Source of the DNA: Cellulomonas marina
Lineage (GTDB): Bacteria; Actinomycetota; Actinomycetes; Actinomycetales; Cellulomonadaceae
Direction: 5' to 3'
Assembly: GCF_900111925.1 (NCBI RefSeq)
Contig: NZ_FOKA01000001.1
Span: 310,001 to 374,000 of the forward strand
DNA: 64,000 bases
The notes under the pieces: generated by a model
Databases searched by the model: none
The model's input: only the letters and a program-made list of their open reading frames with translations
Told to the model about the DNA's origin: nothing
Shown: one piece after another, positions 26,925-35,195 of the stretch
Numbering within the stretch: the first letter of the stretch is position 1
Layout of the letters: each line of letters opens with the position of its first letter
Translations under genes and position numbers: made by a program

Positions 26925-27397
26925 CGCAGCCGCTGCGGGTCGTCGTCGGCAGCGACGACGCCGGCCTGACCTACAAGGACCTCATCCGGGACGCGCTCGA
27001 GCACGACGACCGGGTGGCGGCCGTGACCGACGTCGGCGTCGGGGCCGACGAGCACACCGCCTACCCGCACGTCGCCGTCGAGGCGGCGCGCCGCATCGCC
27101 GGCGGTCAGGCCGACCGTGCCGTCCTCGTGTGCGGCACGGGCCTGGGCGTGGCGATCGCCGCGAACAAGGTCCCCGGCGTGCGCGCCGTGACCGCCCACG
27201 ACAGCTACTCCGTCGAGCGGACGGTCCTGTCGAACGACGCGCAGGTGCTGTGCCTCGGGCAGCGCGTCATCGGCCAGGAGCTCGCGCTGCGCCTCGTGCG
27301 CGAGTGGCTGGGCTACCGGTTCGACCCGACCTCGGGGTCCGCCGCCAAGGTGGACGCCATCCGCGGCTACGAGCCGGACGCCCCCGCCGGCTGCTGA
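26921..27397 (+). CDS. RpiB/LacA-LacB-family sugar-phosphate isomerase
   Basis: A 158-residue isomerase beginning [16 protein letters not shown], the RpiB nucleophile/phosphate-binding strand. [25 protein letters not shown] corresponds to the active-site cysteine loop of the family. The C-terminus holds the usual [19 protein letters not shown] helix. Family members act on ribose-5-P, galactose-6-P, allose-6-P or, in erythritol and threitol pathways, erythrulose-4-P. Being directly coupled to a DhaK-type kinase, it most plausibly converts a tetrulose phosphate to an aldose phosphate that enters the pentose phosphate pathway. It is the last gene of the long plus-strand series and converges with the MocR gene. 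Confidence 0.85.
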   Translation: MTQPLRVVVGSDDAGLTYKDLIRDALEHDDRVAAVTDVGVGADEHTAYPHVAVEAARRIAGGQADRAVLVCGTGLGVAIAANKVPGVRAVTAHDSYSVERTVLSNDAQVLCLGQRVIGQELALRLVREWLGYRFDPTSGSAAKVDAIRGYEPDAPAGC

Positions 27398-27452
27398 GGG
27401 GCCCCCGGGCGCGACACCACGGCCACGCCGTCCGACCGTGCCTCCCGGACCG

Positions 27453-28925
27453 TCAGGCCCGGGCGGCGAGGGCCAGCGCGGCCGCCACCTCGGCGGTGCC
27501 CTCGCGCAGCGCGCCCACGGTCACGCGCACGTGGGGCTCCCCGGCTCCCGGCCCCGCGCGGTACGGGGCCCCCGGTGACACGCGGACGCCGGCGGCCTCG
27601 AGGTGGACGAGCGCGGCGGCCTCGTCGCGGACCGGCACCCAGAGGTTGATGCCGTCCCCGGGCGTGACGACGAGCCCGTGCGCGGCCAGCGCGTCGACCA
27701 GGGCCCGCTGCCGGGCGAAGTAGACGCGGCGGGCGTCCGCCACGGCGTCGAGCGCGTCGGCGTCCGTGAGCAGGTCGACGAGCGTGTGCTGCAGGAGCCG
27801 ACTCGTCCACCCCGGGCCCAGCATGCGGCGCCCGACGAGCGCGTCCAGGACGGCGGCCGGCCCGCCGACGGCCGCCAGCCGCAGGTCGGGTCCATGGGAC
27901 TTGGAGTAGGACCGCACGTGCACCACCTGCGCGGGCAGGTGCGCCCCCAGGCTGACGTCGCGCGACGAGGCGATCTGGCCCGAGTGGTCGTCCTCGACGA
28001 CGACCACCCGCCGCTGGCGGACACCCTCGTCGGAGGCCGCCCGCGCCGCGTGGAGCCGGACGACCGCCGCGAGCTCGCGCGCCCGCGTCGTCGTCAGGCT
28101 CACCCCGGTCGGGTTGTGCGCGCGGGGCTGCAGGACCACCGCGGCCGCGCCGGCGGCGAGGGCCGCGGCGAGCGCGTCGGGCCGCACCCCGGAGCGGTCG
28201 AGCGTCATCGGCACCCGCTCCAGGCCGAGCTGGTCCAGCAGGTCGAACAGCGGGGGGAAGCCCGGCTCCTCCACCGCGACCCGGGCGCCGTACCGGGCGA
28301 CGACCTCGAGCGTGCGCCCGATGGCGTCCATCGCGCCGTCGACGACGGTCAGCCGGTCCGGGGCGAACGGCCACGACGCCCGCAGCAGCGCCTCCAGCCG
28401 CGGGACGAGGGGTGCGTCGAGGTAGGAGCCGGCCTCGTCGAGCCGTGCCGCCGCGGCCGCCCGCGCGACGGCCGGGCCGAGCGCCGGGAGGAGGGCGGGG
28501 TCGGGCGTGCCCCGGGACAGGTCCAGCCGGGCGGGGGCGCCCGCGGCCATCCGCCGGTAGCGCGGCGGCAGCCACCCGGCCGGCTCGGCGAGCACGAAGG
28601 TGCCCGCGCGGCCGCGGGAGGCGACGAGCCCGACGGCGGACAGCGCCCGGAACGCGCCGGACACCGTCGCGGGGGAGACGCCCAGGGCCCGCGCCAGCTC
28701 GCGCACCGTGGGCAGGCGGTCGCCGACGGCCAGGTCGCCCGCGCGCACGCAGCGCGCGACGGCCGCCGCGATGCCCCGGGGGCTGCGGTCCTCCACGTGC
28801 CGGACGAGGTCGACGACGCCGCCGCCCCCGACGTCACCCCCGACGTCACTCCCGACGTCGCCCTGGATGACGGTGGTCACGCCCGACGGCGCGGGCGGGC
28901 TCGCGGTGGTGCTCACGGCGCCCAT
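27453..28925 (-). CDS. MocR-type regulator (GntR DNA-binding domain + aminotransferase domain)
   Basis: A 490-residue PLP-dependent regulator. A Gly/Val/Asp-rich extension of about 35 residues precedes the winged helix (DRLPTVRELARALGVSPATVSGAFRAL). The rest is a class I aminotransferase-like domain with the PLP lysine at 342 (VRSYSKSHGPDLRLA). MocR proteins such as GabR sense amines or amino acids by forming an adduct with PLP. Divergent from an operon with an omega-aminotransferase, it likely senses beta-alanine or a related pathway compound. ATG 28925 is taken as start; GTG 28916 is possible. No ribosome site is evident. Confidence 0.88.
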   Translation of the reverse strand: MGAVSTTASPPAPSGVTTVIQGDVGSDVGGDVGGGGVVDLVRHVEDRSPRGIAAAVARCVRAGDLAVGDRLPTVRELARALGVSPATVSGAFRALSAVGLVASRGRAGTFVLAEPAGWLPPRYRRMAAGAPARLDLSRGTPDPALLPALGPAVARAAAAARLDEAGSYLDAPLVPRLEALLRASWPFAPDRLTVVDGAMDAIGRTLEVVARYGARVAVEEPGFPPLFDLLDQLGLERVPMTLDRSGVRPDALAAALAAGAAAVVLQPRAHNPTGVSLTTTRARELAAVVRLHAARAASDEGVRQRRVVVVEDDHSGQIASSRDVSLGAHLPAQVVHVRSYSKSHGPDLRLAAVGGPAAVLDALVGRRMLGPGWTSRLLQHTLVDLLTDADALDAVADARRVYFARQRALVDALAAHGLVVTPGDGINLWVPVRDEAAALVHLEAAGVRVSPGAPYRAGPGAGEPHVRVTVGALREGTAEVAAALALAARA

Positions 28926-28998
28926 CGTGCCCGTGCGCCACCCGGGAGGGGGACGTGCGCGAAGTGTTTACACGCGGACCGCCGGCCGATGCACGGCG

Positions 28999-29024
28999 GA
29001 AACCGGGAGAAACGCCGCAGAAAT
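28999..29024 (+). promoter_or_regulatory. Phased GAAAC direct repeats, candidate MocR site
   Basis: GAAAC (28999-29003), GAAAC (29009-29013) and GAAAT (29020-29024) recur at 10- and 11-bp steps, one helical turn each, in the 179-bp divergent spacer. Direct repeats on one DNA face are a usual arrangement for MocR-type regulators. Binding is not shown. Confidence 0.4.
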
Positions 29025-29104
29025 GTTCAGGGCCCAGGGTCACATTCCTCAGCCCCGGGCACGCCCGGTCGCCGCCACCGACGAGAAGGACGGACGAGCG
29101 CCGC

Positions 29105-29953
29105 ATGAGCACTGTGAGGGTCGCGTTCACCCAGGCCACCTGGACCGGCGACAAGGAGTCGATGATCGCCCTGCACGAGGGGTGGGCCCGCGAGGCCGCC
29201 TCCGCGGGTGCCCAGCTCATCGCGTTCCAGGAGCTGTTCTACGGGCCGTACTTCGGCATCACGCAGGACACGGCCTACTACGACTACGCCGAGACGGTCC
29301 CGGGGCCGACGACGCAGCGGTTCGCCGCGCTCGCGGCCGAGCTCGGCCTCGTCGTCGTGCTGCCCATCTACGAGGAGGACCAGCCCGGCGTCCTGTACAA
29401 CACGGCGGTCGTCATCGACGCGGACGGCACGGTGCTGGGGAAATACCGCAAGCACCACATCCCGCACCTGCCCAAGTTCTGGGAGAAGTTCTACTTCCGG
29501 CCCGGCAACCTCGGGTACCCCGTGTTCGACACGGCGGTCGGGAAGATCGGCGTGAACATCTGCTACGACCGGCACTTCCCGGAGGGCTGGCGCGTGCTCG
29601 CGCTCAACGGCGCGGAGATCATCTTCAACCCCAACGCCACGGCCCCCGGCGTCTCCAACCGCCTGTGGGAGATCGAGCAGCCCGCGGCGGCCGTCGCCAA
29701 CGGCGTCTTCGTCGTCGCCAACAACCGCGTCGGGCTGGAGGACAACGAGTACGGCACGGAAGCCGTGAACTTCTACGGCTCCTCCTACGCCGTGGGCCCC
29801 GACGGGAACTACGTGGGCGAGATCGGGTCGTCGACGGAGAGCGAGCTGCTCATCCGGGACCTCGACCTCGAGCAGGTGCGCACGGTCCGCGAGCGGTGGC
29901 AGTTCTTCCGCGACCGCCGGCCCGACGCCTACGGCCCGATCGTGGCGCCGTGA
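29105..29953 (+). CDS. Beta-ureidopropionase / N-carbamoyl amidohydrolase (nitrilase superfamily)
   Basis: A 282-residue amidohydrolase that would hydrolyse N-carbamoyl-beta-alanine (or an N-carbamoyl amino acid) to the amine, CO2 and ammonia. The catalytic triad is Glu43 (AFQELFYG), Lys116 (KYRKHHIPH) and Cys153 (NICYDRHFPE), as expected for nitrilase-fold enzymes. ATG 29105 gives the usual short N-terminus before VRVAFTQ. The stop overlaps the dihydropyrimidinase start (GTGA). It is the first gene of the operon that also supplies the ring-opening enzyme and an aminotransferase for the product. Confidence 0.88.
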   Translation: MSTVRVAFTQATWTGDKESMIALHEGWAREAASAGAQLIAFQELFYGPYFGITQDTAYYDYAETVPGPTTQRFAALAAELGLVVVLPIYEEDQPGVLYNTAVVIDADGTVLGKYRKHHIPHLPKFWEKFYFRPGNLGYPVFDTAVGKIGVNICYDRHFPEGWRVLALNGAEIIFNPNATAPGVSNRLWEIEQPAAAVANGVFVVANNRVGLEDNEYGTEAVNFYGSSYAVGPDGNYVGEIGSSTESELLIRDLDLEQVRTVRERWQFFRDRRPDAYGPIVAP

Positions 29954-31365
29954 GGACGCTCATCACCGGCGGCACGGTGGTCAACGCCACCGGTCGCGGC
30001 GCCGCGGACGTCCTCGTCGACGGCGAGACGATCGTCGCGCTGCTCACGCCGGGCTCGACGCTGCTCGGCGTCGACCTGGCCGCGAGCGTGGACCGGGTCG
30101 TCGACGCCACGGGCAAGTACGTCATCCCCGGCGGCATCGACGCCCACACGCACATGGAGATGCCGTTCGGCGGCACCTTCGCCTCCGACACCTTCGAGAC
30201 CGGCACGACGGCGGCGGCCTGGGGCGGGACGACGACGATCGTCGACTTCGTCGTGCAGTACGCCGGCGAGCAGCCGCTGGAGCAGTACGCGGCGTGGCAC
30301 GAGAAGGCGGCCGGGCACTGCGCGGTCGACTACGGCTTCCACCAGATCCTGTCCGACGTGCAGGACTCGTCCCTGCAGGCGATGGACGAGCTCGTCGCCG
30401 AGGGCGTGACCAGCTTCAAGCTGTTCATGGCCTACAAGGGCGTCTTCCTGTCCGACGACGGCCAGATCGTCAAGGCCATGCAGAAGGCTGCGGACAACGG
30501 CTCGATGATCATGATGCACGCGGAGAACGGGTCGGTGATCGACCTGCTGGTGCAGCAGGCGGTGGCCCGGGGCGACACGGACCCGGTCTTCCACGGGCTC
30601 ACCCGGCCCTGGCAGGCCGAGGCCGAGGCCACCCACCGCGCGATCATGCTGGCCGACCTCACCGGCGCGCCGCTGTACGTCGTGCACGTCTCGGCCAAGC
30701 AGGCGGCCGAGCAGATCGCCGTCGCCCGGGACCGCGGCCAGAACGTCTTCGGCGAGACGTGCCCGCAGTACCTCTACCTGTCGCTGGAGGAGCAGCTCGG
30801 CGCGCCGGGCTTCGAGGGCGCCAAGTGGGTCTGCTCGACGCCCCTGCGCAGCCGGGCCGAGGGCCACCAGCACCACATGTGGCGCAGCCTGCGGACGAAC
30901 GACCTGCAGCTCGTCTCCACCGACCACTGCCCGTTCTGCATGACGCAGAAGCAGATGGGGCTGGGCGACTTCTCCAAGATCCCCAACGGCATCGGGTCCG
31001 TCGAGCACCGCCTCGACCTGCTCTACCAGGGCGTCGTCACCGGGCAGATCACGCTCGAGCGCTGGGTGGAGATCTGCTCGACGACGCCGGCGCGCATGTT
31101 CGGCATGTACGGGCGCAAGGGCGTCCTCGCGCCGGGCGCCGACGCGGACGTCGTCGTGTACGACCCCGCGGGCCACACGTCGATCGGCCTGGGGAAGACC
31201 CACCACATGCAGATGGACTACTCGGCCTGGGAGGGCTTCGAGGTCGACGGCCACGTGGACCTCGTCATGTCCCGCGGCGAGGTGCTCGTCGAGGACGGGC
31301 AGTTCCGCGGGCGCGCCGGGCACGGGCGGTACGTCAAGCGCGAGCTGTCGCAGTACCTGGTCTGA
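29950..31365 (+). CDS. hydA: Dihydropyrimidinase / D-hydantoinase
   Basis: A 471-residue amidohydrolase-superfamily enzyme that opens the ring of dihydrouracil, dihydrothymine or hydantoins. The metal ligands His66 and His68 are in DAHTHMEMPFGG, the carboxylated lysine is Lys157 (TSFKLFMAYKG), and further ligands are in YVVHVSAKQAAEQI and STDHCPF. Length and motifs match dihydropyrimidinases and not allantoinase or dihydroorotase. Translational coupling to the ureidopropionase ensures both steps are made together. Whether the physiological substrate is a dihydropyrimidine or another cyclic ureide cannot be settled from sequence. Confidence 0.92.
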   Translation: MRTLITGGTVVNATGRGAADVLVDGETIVALLTPGSTLLGVDLAASVDRVVDATGKYVIPGGIDAHTHMEMPFGGTFASDTFETGTTAAAWGGTTTIVDFVVQYAGEQPLEQYAAWHEKAAGHCAVDYGFHQILSDVQDSSLQAMDELVAEGVTSFKLFMAYKGVFLSDDGQIVKAMQKAADNGSMIMMHAENGSVIDLLVQQAVARGDTDPVFHGLTRPWQAEAEATHRAIMLADLTGAPLYVVHVSAKQAAEQIAVARDRGQNVFGETCPQYLYLSLEEQLGAPGFEGAKWVCSTPLRSRAEGHQHHMWRSLRTNDLQLVSTDHCPFCMTQKQMGLGDFSKIPNGIGSVEHRLDLLYQGVVTGQITLERWVEICSTTPARMFGMYGRKGVLAPGADADVVVYDPAGHTSIGLGKTHHMQMDYSAWEGFEVDGHVDLVMSRGEVLVEDGQFRGRAGHGRYVKRELSQYLV

Positions 31366-31410
31366 CGCGTCCAGCCCCTGACCGCTCCCCCCGACGAGAG
31401 GAGGCCCGCC

Positions 31411-32442
31411 GTGCAGTTCGGCGCCGTCCTGCAGACCAACCCCCCGGCCTCGCGCACGGTCGAGCTCGCGCGCCTGGCCGAGACGCACGGCTTCAGCCAC
31501 GTGTGGACGTTCGACTCCCACCTGCTGTGGCAGGAGCCGTTCGTCATCTACTCCGCGATCCTCGCGGCGACCCGGAAGGTCGTCGTCGGGCCCATGGTGA
31601 CCAACCCGGCGACGCGGGACTGGACGGTCCTGGCCTCGCTGTTCGCCACGCTGAACGAGATGTACGGCAACCGCACGATCTGCGGGATCGGCCGGGGCGA
31701 CTCCGCGGTGCGGACGCTGGCCGGGAAGCCGTCGAACCTCGAGGCGCTGCGCGACTCCGTGCACGTCATCCGCGAGCTCGCCAACGGCCGCGAGGTCGAG
31801 CACAACGGCCGCGTCGTGCGGTTCCCGTGGAGCGAGGGGTCGGCCCTCGACGTCTGGGTCGCGGCGTACGGGCCCAAGGCGCTGCAGCTGACGGGCGAGG
31901 TCGGGGACGGCTTCATCCTCCAGCTCGCCGACCCCGACATCGCCGCGTGGATGATCGCGGCGGTGCGCGGCGCCGCCGAGGCGGCCGGCCGCGACCCGAT
32001 GGCCGTGAAGTTCTGCGTCGCGGCGCCGGCGTACGTCGGCGCCGGCGACTCCCCGGCGGCGCGGGCGCACATGCGCGAGCAGTGCCGGTGGTTCGGCGGC
32101 ATGGTCGGCAACCACGTCGCGGAGATCGTGTCGCGCTACGGCACCACGTCACCCGTGCCGCAGGCGCTGACCGACTACGTCGCCGCGCGGCAGGGGTACG
32201 ACTACAACCAGCACGGCCGCGCCGGCAACACGCACGCCTCCTTCGTGCCCGACGAGATCGTCGAGCGGTTCTGCCTGCTCGGCAGCCCGCGCGAGCACGT
32301 GGAGAGGCTCGAGGCGCTGCGGGACCTCGGCGTCGACCAGTTCGCGGTGTACCTCCAGCACGACAACAAGGAGGAGACGCTGCGGCAGTACGGCGAGCGG
32401 GTCATCCCCGCGATGCGCGAGGCCGTGGTGGCGACGCGATGA
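31411..32442 (+). CDS. LLM-class oxidoreductase, probably F420-dependent
   Basis: A 343-residue luciferase-like monooxygenase-fold protein (MQFGAVLQTNPPASRTVELARLAETHGFSHVWTFD). It resembles the subfamily annotated as F420-dependent LLM oxidoreductases found beside hydantoinase genes. Typical segments are VGPMVTNPATRDWTV, GIGRGDSAVRTLAGKP and VWVAAYGPKALQLTGEVGDGFIL. GTG 31411 has GGAGG 7 nt upstream. It lies 45 nt after the dihydropyrimidinase gene and overlaps the permease gene (ATGA). It could carry out the redox step before or beside ring opening. FMN use (as in RutA-like enzymes) is the alternative to F420. Confidence 0.82.
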   Translation: MQFGAVLQTNPPASRTVELARLAETHGFSHVWTFDSHLLWQEPFVIYSAILAATRKVVVGPMVTNPATRDWTVLASLFATLNEMYGNRTICGIGRGDSAVRTLAGKPSNLEALRDSVHVIRELANGREVEHNGRVVRFPWSEGSALDVWVAAYGPKALQLTGEVGDGFILQLADPDIAAWMIAAVRGAAEAAGRDPMAVKFCVAAPAYVGAGDSPAARAHMREQCRWFGGMVGNHVAEIVSRYGTTSPVPQALTDYVAARQGYDYNQHGRAGNTHASFVPDEIVERFCLLGSPREHVERLEALRDLGVDQFAVYLQHDNKEETLRQYGERVIPAMREAVVATR

Positions 32443-33317
32443 GCCGTGCCGCGCGTGCGGTGCGGCCGGTGCTCGTCGGCCTCGCCGCGCTGCTCCTGGC
32501 CGGGGTGCTGTGGGAGCTCGTCAAGGTCGTCGTCCCGGACACGGGCCTGCACCTGGGCGAGGCCAGCGTGCTCCCACGCACGGACGACGTGGCCATGCCC
32601 CACGTGTGGGACGTCGCCGCGCGGATGCTCGAGCCCGAGACGGGGGCGAGCGGCGCCCCGTCGGTGCTGGTCGCGACGTTGCACGCCGCCTGGTTCACGC
32701 TCGGCGTCTCCCTCGTCGGCTGGGCGCTGGGCGTCGTCGGCGGGATGGTGCTCGCGGTGCTCATGCAGCGCTGGTCGCTCGCCGAGAGCGCGGTCCTGCC
32801 GTGGGTGGTGCTGTCGCAGACCGTGCCGCTCGTGGCGCTGGCGCCGCTCGTCGTCGGGTGGGGCGGGCGGCTGCAGCTCGGCGCCTTCGCCTGGGAGCGG
32901 TGGATGTCGGTGGCCCTCATCGCCTCCTACCTGGCGTTCTTCCCCGTCGCGGTCGGGGCGCTGCGCGGGCTGAAGTCCCCGACCGACGCGCAGGTCGAGC
33001 TGTTCCGGGCCTCGGCGGCCGGCTGGGGGCGGACCCTGCTGTCCCTGCGGCTGCCGGCGGCCGTGCCCCACCTGCTCCCGGCCCTGCGCCTGGCCGCGGC
33101 CACGGCCGTCGTCGGCGCGATCGTCGCCGAGGTGTCCACCGGGACCCGCGGCGGCATCGGCCGCCTGATCATCAGCTACGCGCAGGCCGCCTCCGGCGAC
33201 CCCGCCAAGCCCTGGGCCGCGATCGTCGGCGCCGCCGCGCTGGGCCTGCTGGCCGCCGGCGTCGTCGGGCTGCTGGGCGCCGGCCTGCGCCGCTACCGCC
33301 ACGCGGAGGTGTCATGA
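32439..33317 (+). CDS. ABC transporter permease (SsuC/ThiX-like)
   Basis: A 292-residue membrane protein of the binding-protein-dependent permease family with about six helices. The EAA-type loop is LFRASAAGWGRTLLSLRLPAAVPHLLPALRLA near residue 200. A periplasmic loop of some 50 residues (LHLGEASVLPRTDDVAMPHVWDVAAR) follows the first helix. ATG 32439 overlaps the LLM gene stop. With the second permease at 34258, the ATPase between them and the binding protein at 35196 it forms a complete heterodimeric importer. Confidence 0.87.
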   Translation: MSRAARAVRPVLVGLAALLLAGVLWELVKVVVPDTGLHLGEASVLPRTDDVAMPHVWDVAARMLEPETGASGAPSVLVATLHAAWFTLGVSLVGWALGVVGGMVLAVLMQRWSLAESAVLPWVVLSQTVPLVALAPLVVGWGGRLQLGAFAWERWMSVALIASYLAFFPVAVGALRGLKSPTDAQVELFRASAAGWGRTLLSLRLPAAVPHLLPALRLAAATAVVGAIVAEVSTGTRGGIGRLIISYAQAASGDPAKPWAAIVGAAALGLLAAGVVGLLGAGLRRYRHAEVS

Positions 33318-34261
33318 GCGTCCCCGTCCCCATGACGGGCCCCACGACGAGCCCGGCGACGAGCCCGGCGACGAGCTCGGTGACCGGCCCGGCGACGAGC
33401 ACCGCGACGAGCACCGCGGCCGGCGGCGCGCACGTGAGCACGCCGCCCGCCGCGGCGGTCCACGCCGTCGGCGTCGGCAAGGTGTTCACCACCCGGGCGG
33501 GCACGGTGACCGCGCTGCAGGACGTGCACCTCACCGTGGCGGCGGGGGAGTTCGTCTCGCTCATCGGGCCGTCCGGCTGCGGCAAGTCGACGCTGCTGCG
33601 GCTCGTCGCCGACCTCGACACCCCCAGCTCCGGCGAGCTGACGGTGTTCGGCAAGAGCCCGCGGGTGGCGCGGGAGGCGCAGGACTACGGCATCGCCTTC
33701 CAGCAGGCGGGTCTGCTGCCGTGGCGGACCGTCGCGGCGAACGTGGCGCTGCCGCTCGAGCTGCACGGGGTCGGGCGCCGGGAGCGTGCGGCGCGGGCGG
33801 CGGAGCTGCTGGCACTCGTCGGGCTGACGGACTTCGCCGCGCACTTCCCGCACCAGCTCTCCGGGGGCATGCAGCAGCGGGTGGCGATCGCACGGGCCCT
33901 GGCGGAGCGGCCGAGCCTCCTGCTCATGGACGAGCCGTTCGGCGCGCTCGACGAGATGACGCGCGAGCGCATGCAGACCGAGCTCGTGCGCCTGTGCGCG
34001 GAGAGCGGTGCCGCGGTCGTGTTCGTCACGCACTCCATCCCCGAGGCGGTGTTCCTGTCGGACCGCGTCGTGGTGATGTCGCCGCGGCCCGGGCGCATCA
34101 GCGCGGTGGTGCCCGTCGCGCTCGCCGCCACGGACAGCCGGACGGAGGACCTTCGCGAGGACCGCGCCTTCTTCGACGCGGTGACCGCGGTGCGGGAGGC
34201 CCTGCACGCGGGGTCGCGTGGCGCGGGGCCCGGGTCCGCCCGCGGGGTGGACCTGCGGTGA
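33314..34261 (+). CDS. ABC transporter ATP-binding protein (SsuB/TauB-like)
   Basis: A 315-residue ATPase with Walker A GPSGCGKST near residue 92, Q-loop AFQQAGLLPW, signature LSGGMQQRVAIARAL, Walker B LLLMDEPFGALD and switch VFVTHSIPEAVFLSD. This is the nitrate/sulfonate/taurine-type ATPase. The first 50 residues are a low-complexity Thr/Ser/Pro/Ala extension encoded by ACGAGCCCGGCG-like repeats, absent from typical family members; a start nearer the GTG/ATG codons before HAVGVGKVF is possible. Overlaps of 4 nt with both permease genes indicate tight coupling. Confidence 0.88.
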   Translation: MSVPVPMTGPTTSPATSPATSSVTGPATSTATSTAAGGAHVSTPPAAAVHAVGVGKVFTTRAGTVTALQDVHLTVAAGEFVSLIGPSGCGKSTLLRLVADLDTPSSGELTVFGKSPRVAREAQDYGIAFQQAGLLPWRTVAANVALPLELHGVGRRERAARAAELLALVGLTDFAAHFPHQLSGGMQQRVAIARALAERPSLLLMDEPFGALDEMTRERMQTELVRLCAESGAAVVFVTHSIPEAVFLSDRVVVMSPRPGRISAVVPVALAATDSRTEDLREDRAFFDAVTAVREALHAGSRGAGPGSARGVDLR

Positions 34262-34365
34262 CGGGCACGGTGACGGGCACGGTGACGGGCACGGTGACGG
34301 GCACGGTGACGGGCACGGTGACAGGCACGGCGACGCGCACGTCGACGGGTGCCGTGACGGGCAGG
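34258..34365 (+). repeat. 12-bp tandem repeat spanning the permease start codon
   Basis: GTGACGGGCACG occurs five times perfectly (34258-34317), followed by four degenerate units to 34365. Read in frame it encodes repeated Val-Thr-Gly-Thr. Each unit begins with a GTG, giving several alternative in-frame starts. Confidence 0.9.
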
Positions 34366-35115
34366 GTGCTGGGGCGCCGGCTCGCGCCGGTGCTCCTCGG
34401 GGCGGCGTTCCTCGCCGCGTGGCAGGCGCTCGTCGTCGGCGCCGGGATCGAGCCGTACCTGCTGCCCAGCCCCACGGCGATCGGCGCGGAGCTCGTCGAG
34501 GTCGCGCCGCTCGTGCTGCAGGCGTCGGTCGCGACCGGGACGAACGTCCTCGTCGGGATGCTGGTCGGAGCGGCGCTCGCGGTGGCGGCGGCGGTCGTGG
34601 CGGCCCGCAGCCGGCTCGTCGACGCGGTGGTCTCGCCCACGGCGGCGGCCCTGGCCGTCATGCCGGTCGTCGCGCTGGCGCCCGCGCTCAACACGATGTT
34701 CGGCACCACGTCGACGACCCCGCGGCGGGTGGTCGTGGCGGTGGTCGTGTTCGCGCCGGTGTTCGTCAACACGCTTCGCGGGCTGCGGCAGGTGCAGCCG
34801 GTGCACCGCGACCTCCTGCGCGCGTACGCGGCGTCGTCGGGTCAGCTCGCGCGCGTCGTGACCGTGCCCGGCGCCGTGCCGTTCCTCTTCACGGGCCTGC
34901 GCATCGCCTCGTCGACGGGGGTCATCGCGGGCCTCGTCGCCGAGTACTTCGGCGGCCTGCAGAACGGGCTCGGCACCCGCATCACCTCCGCCGCCGCGAA
35001 CAGCGCCTACGCCCGCGCGTGGGCCTTCGTGCTCGGGGCCGTCCTGCTCGGCCTCGCGTTCTACCTGGTCACCCTCGCGGCGGAACGGCTCGTCGCCCGC
35101 CGCCGGGGCGCCTGA
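34258..35115 (+). CDS. ABC transporter permease with VTGT-repeat N-terminus
   Basis: A 285-residue permease partner of the 32439 product. Six hydrophobic segments start at LGRRLAPVLLGAAFLAAWQALVV (residue about 39). The conserved cytoplasmic loop is LLRAYAASSGQLARVVTVPGAVPFLFTGLRIASSTGV. The first 36 residues are VTGT repeats encoded by a 12-bp minisatellite. GTG 34258 overlaps the ATPase stop (GTGA), but any of the repeated GTG codons might be used, so the true N-terminus is uncertain. The repeat number could vary between strains without breaking the frame. Confidence 0.85.
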   Translation: MTGTVTGTVTGTVTGTVTGTVTGTATRTSTGAVTGRVLGRRLAPVLLGAAFLAAWQALVVGAGIEPYLLPSPTAIGAELVEVAPLVLQASVATGTNVLVGMLVGAALAVAAAVVAARSRLVDAVVSPTAAALAVMPVVALAPALNTMFGTTSTTPRRVVVAVVVFAPVFVNTLRGLRQVQPVHRDLLRAYAASSGQLARVVTVPGAVPFLFTGLRIASSTGVIAGLVAEYFGGLQNGLGTRITSAAANSAYARAWAFVLGAVLLGLAFYLVTLAAERLVARRRGA

Positions 35116-35195
35116 CCCGCCGCCCACCCCTCACCCTCCGCACTCCCGCCCCTGCGGGGCCCCTGCCGGCCCCGCCCACCGAGAAGAGGACGACG

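Noticed and set aside
34258-34329. Internal signal peptide or adhesin repeat in the VTGT stretch
   Set aside because: It is hydrophilic, at the cytoplasmic N-terminus of a permease, and best explained by DNA slippage of a 12-bp unit.
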